Of a DNA stretch of 64,000 bases, positions 53,527-62,400 are shown one piece after another; within the stretch, counting starts at the first letter, position 1; each line of letters starts with the position of its first letter. The position numbers were made by a program, and so were the translations under genes. The notes beneath the pieces were generated by a model. That model did no database searches, had not been told where the DNA came from, and saw nothing but the letters and a program-made list of their open reading frames with translations. This DNA is from Clostridiales bacterium (GTDB lineage Bacteria; Bacillota; Clostridia; Peptostreptococcales; Anaerovoracaceae). The DNA lies in NCBI GenBank assembly GCA_015058155.1, contig SVCW01000003.1:1-64000 (forward strand), written 5' to 3'.

Positions 53527-53917
53527 AACTGCTCACCTCCTGCCAGGAAGTTTCAAGTGCGAAAACTTCTTTTTCCTGATCAAGGACAACTATTTCCGCA
53601 GTTCCGAGATACTGATCCATTTTGATTATTTCTGCCGTAATCTCAAGATTTCCGTTTTCAAGTTCTATAGTATAAGTGAGCGTGTCACCATCACTATCTC
53701 CCGAAAGCAGCCTTGCAGCTTCTTCAAAGTCTCCGGCTGTTGATTTTATAATCTGAGCAGTATTTTCTGCCGCAAGAACCGCCCTGTCCATCCGGAAATT
53801 AGCTTCCGTTTCGTTACGGCTCCATACAAAAGCCTTTACACAAAGGCCTGCTGCAAGTGCAAATACAAGCAGCATTACAAGCATTTCCATCATCACGAGA
53901 GGTGCCTTACTTCTCAT
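53519..53917 (-). CDS. Minor pilin-like protein
   Basis: 132 residues. A short basic N-terminus and a hydrophobic helix with an early Glu (PLVMMEMLVMLLVFALAAG) look like a type IV pilin leader helix, with a small globular domain after it. The start overlaps the preceding gene by 4 nt (ATGA). The operon position between other pilin-like genes supports a minor pilin role. Confidence 0.7.
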   Translation of the reverse strand: MRSKAPLVMMEMLVMLLVFALAAGLCVKAFVWSRNETEANFRMDRAVLAAENTAQIIKSTAGDFEEAARLLSGDSDGDTLTYTIELENGNLEITAEIIKMDQYLGTAEIVVLDQEKEVFALETSWQEVSSFE

Positions 53918-54411
53918 AAGCCGACCTCCCTTCTTCCGTAAACCGAATAGTTCACAGAAACAATATCTCCATCCGGAGTCTTTATATCAATGCTAATCAA
54001 AGCATCAGTTATCGAAGCACTCATAGACTCCGCAGGAACAAGTTTTTCTCCCGCATCAGCTTCTACCCCGCTATCGGGAATCGAAAAACACTCCATAAGC
54101 CACCCGTCATAGCAGTAAATCTTTGTAGCATATATATCGCCATCGATTTCCTCTTCAATAACGAGTGCCTGGCTTCCGTCCATTTCACCAAGATATACTC
54201 TGTCAAGATTTTCTGCCTGCTCGAGCTTTGTGAAAATATAATGCGCACACGTTCTTTCGCGATACGTTACATCGTCACGCGAAGCAATCTTCTGATATGA
54301 AGATATTCCGAGACTGAGCGTCGCTATGATACAGATTGCAAATATACCGAAAACGAGAAAAACGAACGCATCCGATATTGAGTTGTTCCTTGCGTACTCT
54401 TTTTTTCTCAT
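53914..54411 (-). CDS. Pilus-operon membrane protein (DUF4860-like)
   Basis: 165 residues with a single membrane helix (about 14-37) after RNNSISDAF, then a beta-rich soluble domain. I associate this pattern with the DUF4860 proteins of clostridial pilus clusters, but this is recall only. Its ATG directly follows the stop of the pseudopilin gene. Possibly a minor pilin. Confidence 0.65.
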   Translation of the reverse strand: MRKKEYARNNSISDAFVFLVFGIFAICIIATLSLGISSYQKIASRDDVTYRERTCAHYIFTKLEQAENLDRVYLGEMDGSQALVIEEEIDGDIYATKIYCYDGWLMECFSIPDSGVEADAGEKLVPAESMSASITDALISIDIKTPDGDIVSVNYSVYGRREVGL

Positions 54412-54726
54412 TTACTTCTCTATCACCGTAATATCGGGCATTATGTTCGAAGCAAATACATCGTAGTGAACATAAAACCTTTCTTCATCAATTCTCACAT
54501 TGTATTTTTCTACGAGATAATCAAGCGTAGGTGGATAAATTCCTTCGTTTGCATAACAAGTAACCGCTCCTTTTACAAGCGCTTCTTCAAGTCTTACGGC
54601 TGCCTGTTCTTCACCGGCACTTCCGAGACTTCCGAAAGCAGTCGTAAAAATAGCGACTACTACAATAATTACTATGACAGCAGGAACGAGTGCTGCAATT
54701 TTTCCCTTGTTTCTCGCCCTTACCAT
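54412..54726 (-). CDS. Type IV pseudopilin-like protein
   Basis: 104 residues. A basic leader precedes a hydrophobic helix (about 10-30), then an amphipathic helix with EEQAAVRLEEALVKG and CYANEGIYPPTLDYL. The latter resembles the YP(P/S)-L motif of GspG/PilE-type pilins. The canonical GFTLIE processing site is not present. Small size suggests a minor or simplified major pilin. Confidence 0.72.
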   Translation of the reverse strand: MVRARNKGKIAALVPAVIVIIVVVAIFTTAFGSLGSAGEEQAAVRLEEALVKGAVTCYANEGIYPPTLDYLVEKYNVRIDEERFYVHYDVFASNIMPDITVIEK

Positions 54727-54733
54727 AATACAC

Positions 54734-55777
54734 CTATCCGAGTGATGCCATAATCTGCACGAGCGGCATCATAACCGAAAGAAGTATCAGGCCTACAGCT
54801 CCGGCTGTAATAACAATAATGCAAGGTTCAATCCTGCTGATTTTTGAAGCCAGCGCATATTCGCTCTCTTCAAGCAGTCTTTCGGCGATGCTCTGCATTG
54901 CATCGTCACCAAGTCCGCCCCTCATTCCGACTTCAAGTAGTCTGCATTCTGTTTTCGGCAGGATTCTGTTTCTGGAAAGAGTATCTGAAAGAGTCTCGCC
55001 TCTTGACAGATCTTCGATACTTCCGAGGCATCTCTTCTGGAATGAAGGTATGTCTTCTGTAAGCTTCGCTGCCATTGTGAGCGCATCCTCAATAGCAAGG
55101 CCACTACTTACAGACATTGAAATAGCCTGCGCAGTTCTTGCGATATTGATCTTTTCCCAGACTCCCTTATCGCCGAAATTCTTTTTCCAGAATCCGAGGA
55201 AGCTGTTTCTGAAACTTCCTGAAAAAGAAATCATGATCATCAAAACAGCTGCTACTGCCACAAGTATACAAATAGCAGGCATGATGCTCTTTATAACTTT
55301 TCCAAGTGCAAGGAGAACTCCGGCAATGCCTGTAAGCGAACTTCCCATCTGTCCGTAAACTTTATCAAATAACGGTAAAACCTCCACCAGTAGTACTCCT
55401 ATTACGATAAACATAATAATGAGTAATAATGCCGGATAGAGTAGTGCCGTTTTTATTTGTCTTTCAAGTCTGAGACGATTGTCATAGAACTGTGCAAGTG
55501 CTGAAAGCGATTTTTCCAGTCTCCCCGTTTTTTCTCCCACTTCAATAAGGCTTGACATATAAGCGGGAAAAGCTTCACTCTTTTTAAGTGACTCCGAAAG
55601 CGAATAGCCTGAATCACAGTAGCCTGCAAGTTCTCTTAATAGTTCACTGTATCCGCCTTTTTCATCTTCAGCAAGCATGGTAAACCCGTCCGCCGGACTG
55701 ATTCCTGCGTGCATAAGCATCTCAAGGCTCTCGGAAATATGTCTCAGTTCTTCACCGGATAACTGCATTTTCTTCAT
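54734..55777 (-). CDS. GspF/PilC-type inner-membrane platform protein
   Basis: 347 residues with two copies of the T2SSF domain and three membrane helices (around residues 110-135, 160-185 and 320-345). Typical signatures are GYSLSESLKKSEAFP and GETLSDTLSRNRILP. It is the membrane platform for pilin assembly. It starts 60 nt after the 139-residue unknown protein. Confidence 0.92.
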   Translation of the reverse strand: MKKMQLSGEELRHISESLEMLMHAGISPADGFTMLAEDEKGGYSELLRELAGYCDSGYSLSESLKKSEAFPAYMSSLIEVGEKTGRLEKSLSALAQFYDNRLRLERQIKTALLYPALLLIIMFIVIGVLLVEVLPLFDKVYGQMGSSLTGIAGVLLALGKVIKSIMPAICILVAVAAVLMIMISFSGSFRNSFLGFWKKNFGDKGVWEKINIARTAQAISMSVSSGLAIEDALTMAAKLTEDIPSFQKRCLGSIEDLSRGETLSDTLSRNRILPKTECRLLEVGMRGGLGDDAMQSIAERLLEESEYALASKISRIEPCIIVITAGAVGLILLSVMMPLVQIMASLG

Positions 55778-55837
55778 AAATACTCCAGTTTGATATTTTA
55801 ATTACTTATTTTACCACATATTTGTGTATGTTTGCAA

Positions 55838-56257
55838 TTATTCCGAAGAAAGCGCACTATGCATAAGAATTATAAGTTCAAGAACACTTCTGAAGCTCTC
55901 CTCCTGTTTGCCTTCAAGCCACATTACAGATCCCTGCCAGCTTGCATTCTGTCTGAAAAGAATCCGAATGCTGAATGTCGCAAGTTCCCCTGTGTGTTTT
56001 TCCTCATCCGAAGACGGCGACAATTCTATAGTGGCAGGCGGTATGAAATGCCTCATTTCGTTGAATGATTGCGGTGTTTTCAGTTCTTCAAGGACTTTCT
56101 GCATCTTCAGAAGGAACTCTACTGCACTTTCAAACTCTTCCCGTTTTCCCGTCCCGGCATTAAAAAACGATCCCGTCATAACGCCATGGATATATGAATC
56201 TATACATACCAAGGTATTGCTATTTCCAATACTTTTTGAACTTTTATTATCTGCCAA
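55838..56257 (-). CDS. Unknown 139-residue protein, first gene of the pilus operon
   Basis: 139 residues beginning at TTG (MADNKSS), with AAGGAGG 9 nt upstream. No membrane helix or signal peptide, so it is probably cytoplasmic. Distinctive segments are CIDSYIHGVMTGSFF in the N-terminal part and LFRQNASWQGSVMWLEGK near the C-terminus. I recognise no known domain, although it looks well folded and its codon use matches its neighbours. Transcribed from site C ahead of gspF. Confidence 0.75.
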   Translation of the reverse strand: MADNKSSKSIGNSNTLVCIDSYIHGVMTGSFFNAGTGKREEFESAVEFLLKMQKVLEELKTPQSFNEMRHFIPPATIELSPSSDEEKHTGELATFSIRILFRQNASWQGSVMWLEGKQEESFRSVLELIILMHSALSSE

Positions 56258-56291
56258 TAGCCAGTACCTCCTTCTACATCTTTTCGCTGTC

Positions 56292-56336
56292 AGTATATCA
56301 GCCTGCGGTCACAGTATTGGTTACAGTTTCAAAAAA
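56292..56336 (-). promoter_or_regulatory. TGTRACC direct-repeat promoter, pilus operon (site C)
   Basis: Minus strand: TGTAACC (56319-56325), 5 nt, TGTGACC (56307-56313), 9 nt, TATACT (56292-56297). Preceded by TTTTTTGAAAC. The leader to the TTG start would be about 30 nt, without a riboswitch. Confidence 0.75.
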
Positions 56337-56378
56337 GGTCTTCATTATTTTGAACTTTTTAAACTGCACATTCTCTCT

Positions 56379-56407
56379 TTGACTTGTCAGGAAAAAATTG
56401 ATATTAT
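56379..56407 (+). promoter_or_regulatory. Promoter of the first HD-GYP/GGDEF gene
   Basis: TTGACT (56379-56384), 17-nt spacer, TATTAT (56402-56407). Ordinary housekeeping layout, divergent from site C. Confidence 0.65.
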
Positions 56408-56438
56408 CAGTTTATAAATGGTTTGAAAGGAAAAGAGT

Positions 56439-59315
56439 ATGCAGTTAAGAGATACTATCCTCGTTTTTTCTGATATCAGTACTGAACGCGCACGTTTCAG
56501 GGAAATATTCCGTGATCGCTACAATGTACTCGAAGCTCACAACAGAAAACAGCTCGCACTTCTTCTTAATCACAACGAAAAGTGCATAGCGGCCATAATA
56601 GTCAAGGCACCGCCTCCTGAAAACAAAAGTGAGTCGGTTATTACCATGCTGAGAGAAGCCGATCTTGTCGGTACTATTCCAGTTATACTCATACTTCCTA
56701 AAAAAAGTAAGCGTGCCGAACTTCTGGCATATGAAGACGGAGCTACTGACGTTATAACTGAACCTTGTGATGACAGAATTATCTTCAAGCGCATAGAAAA
56801 TGTTGTAAGCCTTTCAATCTACAAGAACAACCTTGAAACACTTGTGGACAAGCAGGCAAAGACTCTCAAGAATGCAAACGATAACATGGTTGACGCGCTT
56901 TCAGCGATTATCGAATACAGAAGTGCAGAATCCGGAAAACATGTCTTAAGAGTACGTCATTATGTAAAACTTCTTCTTAATGACATGGCGATTTCATTTC
57001 CGGAATACGGAATCACAGAAGACATGATTGACAAAATTTCCGGTGCATCTTCACTTCACGACATAGGTAAAGTTTCAATTCCTGACAGCATTCTTAATAA
57101 GCCGGACAAGCTTACGGAAGAAGAGTTTTCAATTATGAAACACCACACTACAAACGGTGCAAAAATGGTTGAGACTCTCGTTGGTATCGCTGATGAAGAT
57201 TATCTGAGATATGCGTATAATATCTGTCTTCATCATCATGAACGCTGGGACGGAAGAGGATATCCCGCAGGTCTTAAGGGCGATGAAATTCCGCTCTGCG
57301 CTCAGGTAACAGGAATCGCAGATGTTTACGATGTACTTACAACAGAAAGAGTATACAAAGCTCCTTATCAGCACAACGTTGCAATCAATATGATTCTCAA
57401 TGGTGAATGCGGAGCCTTCAATCCGAAAATACTCGAATCTTTCAAGAATCTCAGAAACGAGTTTATAAGTCTCGCCCGTGAGCTTTCTGATGACAGCAAT
57501 ATAAAATCTGATGAACTCCTTGAATCGCTCATGAAACCGATGCCGGCAATCACATGTGTTGGTGAAGATACAGTTCACAACGCATACCTTTCCATGCCGA
57601 AATCGGGTAAGTATCTCACTTCACAGGCACTTCAGGCAAAGTACCAGTCACTCATTCACTATACAAATGCGACGATTATCGAAGTGGATCTTGTAAATGA
57701 CTCTTACCATATAGTTTTCAATCCGTTTACAGACTTCAAGTTTCCTTCGTCAAGGTCAAGCTTCTCAGAAGCTCTTGATGAAGCTGTTGCGACTATGGTG
57801 CATCCTGAAGATCGTGGTTTTGAAAAAAATTTCTATTATGAATGTGACAAGGCATTTAATCGCGAAGGACTCAGAAGATTCGGATGGACAACAAGAATCT
57901 ACCAGCCTTCTTTCAAGCAATACTTCCCTTGGAAAACGAGCGTAATCAAGGTCGGAAACGAAAACAGCGGACAAAATGACGTACTTGTTATAATCGAACC
58001 GGTAAAAGAGCAGATTGTTCTTCACCATGACAACCAAAGTTCTCTCCAGAGAAGAGCTACAATGTATGATATTTCGGGTTCAGTAGTCTGCTATAAACAC
58101 GATGCCGAGCTCACTCTTGTTGACGGCATCAGAAATCTTTACAACCTTCTCGGCTATACCATGACTGAAGTCAAGGAGCTTTTCGATAATAAACTTATAA
58201 ATATGGTCGTTCCCGAAGACAGAGCCGAATTCACAAGAAGTGAAAAAGCACAGCTTGATCAGGGTACTATCGCCAAAATAAACCACAGAATGTTCCACAA
58301 AGACGGATCATATGTCTGGGTTCAGACAAAGGCAAAGCTCGTAGTTGAAAAGAATGGTCAGGAATATATTTATTCAACTTTAAACGATAATACCGAGGCG
58401 ATGAAGGCAATTGAAAAATTCAGAGTCGAAGCCGAAACAAACAAAATTATAATCGACCAGAGTGAAGGTATCGTTTTCGAATGGGATTCCGATACAGACT
58501 ACCTCAATTTTTCATCGAAATGGGAAAAGAGATTCGGATACATACCAATAGGTGAAAACTTCAGTACTTATCTCAAAGAATCTTCCAGATTCCACCCGGA
58601 CGATACTTCTCTTATACTCGATGCTGCAAGAGGTCTCATAGGCGGTAATCCGAAATTTGATATTGAAGTAAGAATTCTCGATTCCGAAAGCCGTTATATC
58701 TGGAATCGTGTCAGAGCTACTGCAATCCGTGACAATTCAGGAAGACTTGTCAGAATTGTAGGTATCATAACAGATATTCACAATACAAAAAGCGACGTTC
58801 AGAATCTCAAGAGGCAATCAGAAGAAGACGGACTGACAAAGCTTCTCAACAGAAATACCGCTACTTCCAGAATCAAGGTGCTTCTCGATAAGTGTACAGA
58901 AGATAGTGTCTCTGCTATGCTTCTTATTGATATTGATAACTTCAAGGCAGTAAACGACAACTTCGGCCATCTTTTCGGTGACAAACTTCTTGTAAGCGTT
59001 GCTGAAGAAATCAAAAATTGTTTCAGAGCAAAAGATATTGTCTCGAGAGTCGGCGGAGATGAATTCCTTGTTTTCATCAATAATATCAATGAAGTAAGAC
59101 GCGTTGAAAAGCGTGTGAACGAACTCCTTCTCAATCTTCGCATCCTTTTTGCAAATCAGGTTGATGATGCGGAAATTATCGGTCTTTCGGCCTCAATAGG
59201 AATCGCTCTCATACCTGAAAGCGGAACATCTTTCCTTGAACTCTACGAAAAGGCTGACAAAGCTCTATACAATGCAAAGAGAAGCGGTAAGAACCAGTAT
59301 TCCTTTGCAGAATAA
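56439..59315 (+). CDS. Pseudo-receiver / HD-GYP / PAS / GGDEF c-di-GMP enzyme 1
   Basis: 958 residues. The N-terminal receiver-like domain (about 5-125) lacks the phospho-Asp (IIVKAPPP in its place). An HD-GYP phosphodiesterase domain (about 150-345) has HD at 207-208 and HHERWDGRGYP (GYP 274-276). PAS-like regions fill about 390-785. A GGDEF domain at the C-terminus has an intact GGDEF (872-876) and I-site RAKD (863-866). Both a hydrolase and a feedback-inhibited cyclase therefore look competent. No membrane helix. Paralogue of 59391-62306. Confidence 0.93.
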   Translation: MQLRDTILVFSDISTERARFREIFRDRYNVLEAHNRKQLALLLNHNEKCIAAIIVKAPPPENKSESVITMLREADLVGTIPVILILPKKSKRAELLAYEDGATDVITEPCDDRIIFKRIENVVSLSIYKNNLETLVDKQAKTLKNANDNMVDALSAIIEYRSAESGKHVLRVRHYVKLLLNDMAISFPEYGITEDMIDKISGASSLHDIGKVSIPDSILNKPDKLTEEEFSIMKHHTTNGAKMVETLVGIADEDYLRYAYNICLHHHERWDGRGYPAGLKGDEIPLCAQVTGIADVYDVLTTERVYKAPYQHNVAINMILNGECGAFNPKILESFKNLRNEFISLARELSDDSNIKSDELLESLMKPMPAITCVGEDTVHNAYLSMPKSGKYLTSQALQAKYQSLIHYTNATIIEVDLVNDSYHIVFNPFTDFKFPSSRSSFSEALDEAVATMVHPEDRGFEKNFYYECDKAFNREGLRRFGWTTRIYQPSFKQYFPWKTSVIKVGNENSGQNDVLVIIEPVKEQIVLHHDNQSSLQRRATMYDISGSVVCYKHDAELTLVDGIRNLYNLLGYTMTEVKELFDNKLINMVVPEDRAEFTRSEKAQLDQGTIAKINHRMFHKDGSYVWVQTKAKLVVEKNGQEYIYSTLNDNTEAMKAIEKFRVEAETNKIIIDQSEGIVFEWDSDTDYLNFSSKWEKRFGYIPIGENFSTYLKESSRFHPDDTSLILDAARGLIGGNPKFDIEVRILDSESRYIWNRVRATAIRDNSGRLVRIVGIITDIHNTKSDVQNLKRQSEEDGLTKLLNRNTATSRIKVLLDKCTEDSVSAMLLIDIDNFKAVNDNFGHLFGDKLLVSVAEEIKNCFRAKDIVSRVGGDEFLVFINNINEVRRVEKRVNELLLNLRILFANQVDDAEIIGLSASIGIALIPESGTSFLELYEKADKALYNAKRSGKNQYSFAE

Positions 59316-59326
59316 ACAAATAAAAT

Positions 59327-59356
59327 ATCCCCCGGAAGACCGCAAATCCGGGGGAT
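59327..59356. terminator. Bidirectional terminator between the two HD-GYP/GGDEF genes
   Basis: ATCCCCCGGA/TCCGGGGGAT 10-bp perfect stem between the tail-to-tail paralogues. Confidence 0.85.
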
Positions 59357-59390
59357 TGATATTATTCACGCCTTTTTCAGGCAATGAATA

Positions 59391-62306
59391 TCATTTTTCA
59401 GAAAGCCATTCCCATCTTCCTGGATCATCAGAATCGATTCTCGTATTACGAGACTCAATGTCGAGACCCTCTTCAAACTTTCCTCTTGCACTGTAGATTT
59501 TGTAATCATTCTTTCCACTGTTCTTTACACTGTAAAGAGCTTCGTCCGCATGTCTGAAAACTTCAATATAAGTTTTCCCATGTGTCGGAGCAACTGCCGC
59601 TCCTATGGAACATGATAACTCTACGTCAGGTACAATCTTTTCAAACATCATTCGCATTGTATCGCGAAGAAGTTCACATCTGTTTTTCAGAACCTTTCTG
59701 TCAGGAATATCCTTTATAAGTACTACAAACTCATCTCCGCCGATTCGGCCTATAATATCCTGAGTACGGAATAATCTCTTGAGCGAAAGACCCACCTGGC
59801 TTAATAACATATCACCGAAAAGATGTCCCTTCGTGTCATTTACACTCTTGAAATTATCAAGGTCAAAAGCTATGATGCCGGCAATTTCACCTTCACCCAT
59901 AGTATGGAAATATTCGTCTATTCTGCTTTCAGTAGTTGCCTTGTTGAAAAGCCTTGTAAGTGCGTCTCTCTCCGCTTCATCCTTTAATTCCAGGGCTGCC
60001 TTTTTAAGCTCATCGATATTCTGAATCATACCGATTATCTTTATGAGCGTGTTTTTGTCATCTCTTACACCTACAGCTGTGATTTTCATCCAGAGATACT
60101 GCCCTGAAACATTTGCAATTCTTACATCAAACGAAACATTGATTTCACCTTCATGTATTTTCTTTATAGCCTCCTGAACACTTGGGAGCGAATCAGGATG
60201 GAAGTGTGTTGCGATACCAAGCTGTGAGCCGTAGTTTTCAGAAACAGGTACGTATCCGAAAACATCCTGCCATTTAGGCGAACAGTACATATTGTCTTCA
60301 ATCAGATTCCATTCGAATATTATTGCACCTGATTCTTCAATAATCATCTCACTCCTTTCAATTGACGAAAGAAGCTGCTGATGAATCATCTTATTTTTAC
60401 TGTTATCTCTTATTGCGAGATAAAAGTACTCTCTTCCATCAGCTTCAAGTCCGGCTCTGCCTTTAACAAGTACCCATAAATAACCGCTATTTTTTGTAAC
60501 AATCCTGAATTCAGCTTCCATCTTGCCTCCGAGACGTTCAGCATCGCGGATTGCCTTTTCAAAAGACTTATGATCCTCAGGCGCAATCATTTTCATAAGA
60601 CTGCCACCATAGAGATTCAGTATTTCTTCTTCTGTAAAGCCTGTTAACTGATAAAGCTCAGCCGTTCCGGCATCTATGCGCATATCTTTTCCAAGCTCGC
60701 ATCTTATTGCAGTGCTTACAAGACCGTAAAGCGCAGGACTAGAATGGAGCGAGCCTCTCGCTTTTGCCATAGTTCTCTGGTTATCTTCTCTATGCCATAC
60801 TACTGTAATAAGGTGCTGGTCAGGATTGCCGGAATCAACTCTTAAAAACACGATTTCGTATTTCTGATAATTGTCTGCAGTTGCATCATACAGCCTTACA
60901 AAAAATGAACGTCTTTTTTCATTACCGCCCCTGAATGTTTTTGATACAAACTCCTGCATTTCATCAATAACATTTTTATCTTCCGAATAAAGAAGTGATG
61001 TGCTGAGTGAATCTATTATTGTATCAAAGGAGCCTGTCGGTATAATGCTGTCGAATACCGGATTCGGATTGTATACTACATGATAGAGATCATTATCAAG
61101 GTCAAGCTCTATTACCGTATCATCAATATAGTGAAGGAGCGCCTGCTGTTTTGCCTGAATCAGCTGAAGTGTGTTTCTTGATGATGCCTGCCATTTCGGT
61201 GTAGGAAGCGGAACTGCTATGTTATCTGATTTCGGAGAATATCCGTCAGCATACTGACTCGCAAGCTCTACAAAATCACTTCTTATATGCTTGAAGCATT
61301 CAAGAAGTTTCGGTGAAAAATGTCCGCTTTCTCCGTTAAGAATCATATTGATTGCTTCTTTGTATGGATATGCCGGCTTGTATACTCTCTTTGTTGTAAG
61401 TGCGTCAAATACATCAGCAAGTCCTACAACCTGCGCACAAATAGGAATATCATCTCCCGAAAGGCCTTCCGGATATCCGTTGCCGTCCCATCTTTCGTGA
61501 TGATAAAGCGCAATATTATATGCATATCTGAGATATGTTTCATCACCCATTCCTGATAACTGACGCACAAGCGTACTTCCAACAGTAGAATGGGTCTTCA
61601 TAATTTCAAATTCTTGTTCTGTGAGGCGGCCCGGCTTATTCAGAATAGCATCCGGAACCGAAATTTTTCCGATATCATGAAGCGTCGAAGCACTTGATAT
61701 AATCTCAATAATCTCTTCCGTAAGCTCATACTCAGGACAATTCTTCATGACCTCTTCAAGAAGCATTTTTGTAAAACGTCTGATTCTGAGTACATGATTT
61801 CCGGACTCCGTACTTCTGTATTCTATGATTGCCGAAAGTGCATCGAGCATTATCTGATTAGTATTTCTTATCATAACACTCTGCTCATCGACCATCTTTT
61901 CGAGATTGTTCTTATGTGCGTAAAGATCCATGATAGTTCTGATTCTACGCTGAATCGTAAGTGGCGAAAACGGTTTCAGAATTACGTCGAGTGCACCGAA
62001 AAGAAGCGCTCGCTCTTCGAGCTCAAGTCCTGTTTTAGAATCAGCTATGAATATAATCGGTATTTCGTTATTTTTACCTGCATTTACCGCATCCGAAAGC
62101 ATCCTGATTTCATCATTCGTTACATCAGGTGCATTTATTATCAACATAGCAACATACTTCCGGTTGTTTTCAAGAAGCATCAGACACTGTGTTATATTCT
62201 GTGCTTCAAGGAGATTATAGTTTTCACTAAGAACTACCTTCAGTTCATCTCTATGTTCTTCAGTTGTTCCCAAAATGAGTAATGTGTCTTTTATTTCCGT
62301 TATCAT
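59391..62306 (-). CDS. Pseudo-receiver / HD-GYP / PAS / GGDEF c-di-GMP enzyme 2
   Basis: 971 residues with the same domain order as its convergent paralogue: receiver-like domain with Asn (IINAPD) in place of the phospho-Asp but the conserved Lys kept (LKPFSP); HD-GYP with HD 210-211 and HHERWDGNGYP; PAS-like regions; GGDEF (856-860) with I-site RTQD (847-850). A C-terminal extension of about 30 residues is charged. The ATG at 62306 (MITEIK) has GAGGAG 7 nt upstream. A LuxR-type regulator lies just upstream in the same direction. Confidence 0.93.
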   Translation of the reverse strand: MITEIKDTLLILGTTEEHRDELKVVLSENYNLLEAQNITQCLMLLENNRKYVAMLIINAPDVTNDEIRMLSDAVNAGKNNEIPIIFIADSKTGLELEERALLFGALDVILKPFSPLTIQRRIRTIMDLYAHKNNLEKMVDEQSVMIRNTNQIMLDALSAIIEYRSTESGNHVLRIRRFTKMLLEEVMKNCPEYELTEEIIEIISSASTLHDIGKISVPDAILNKPGRLTEQEFEIMKTHSTVGSTLVRQLSGMGDETYLRYAYNIALYHHERWDGNGYPEGLSGDDIPICAQVVGLADVFDALTTKRVYKPAYPYKEAINMILNGESGHFSPKLLECFKHIRSDFVELASQYADGYSPKSDNIAVPLPTPKWQASSRNTLQLIQAKQQALLHYIDDTVIELDLDNDLYHVVYNPNPVFDSIIPTGSFDTIIDSLSTSLLYSEDKNVIDEMQEFVSKTFRGGNEKRRSFFVRLYDATADNYQKYEIVFLRVDSGNPDQHLITVVWHREDNQRTMAKARGSLHSSPALYGLVSTAIRCELGKDMRIDAGTAELYQLTGFTEEEILNLYGGSLMKMIAPEDHKSFEKAIRDAERLGGKMEAEFRIVTKNSGYLWVLVKGRAGLEADGREYFYLAIRDNSKNKMIHQQLLSSIERSEMIIEESGAIIFEWNLIEDNMYCSPKWQDVFGYVPVSENYGSQLGIATHFHPDSLPSVQEAIKKIHEGEINVSFDVRIANVSGQYLWMKITAVGVRDDKNTLIKIIGMIQNIDELKKAALELKDEAERDALTRLFNKATTESRIDEYFHTMGEGEIAGIIAFDLDNFKSVNDTKGHLFGDMLLSQVGLSLKRLFRTQDIIGRIGGDEFVVLIKDIPDRKVLKNRCELLRDTMRMMFEKIVPDVELSCSIGAAVAPTHGKTYIEVFRHADEALYSVKNSGKNDYKIYSARGKFEEGLDIESRNTRIDSDDPGRWEWLSEK

Positions 62307-62350
62307 ACTATTTCTCCTCTTTTTTCGATTATCCCACAAACAAAATGAAA

Positions 62351-62387
62351 AAAAAGTAGACCTGAATGCTAAAAAGGGCTACTTTTT
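62351..62387 (-). terminator. Terminator after the 7TM-LuxR gene
   Basis: AAAAAGTAG (62351-62359) pairs with CTACTTTTT (62379-62387), followed by more T on the minus strand. It is close to the next gene, so it may also act as an attenuator. Confidence 0.65.
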
Positions 62388-62400
62388 CTAAATATCTATA

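Noticed and set aside
47708-56336. TGTRACC boxes as ECF-sigma -35 elements
   Set aside because: A -35 element would not be duplicated with a 12-bp period, and the -10s look like housekeeping TATAAT forms. An activator site fits better.
57129-57578. 149-codon antisense frame within the first HD-GYP/GGDEF gene
   Set aside because: Fully inside a clearly coding gene with known domains; Cys/Phe-rich shadow sequence.
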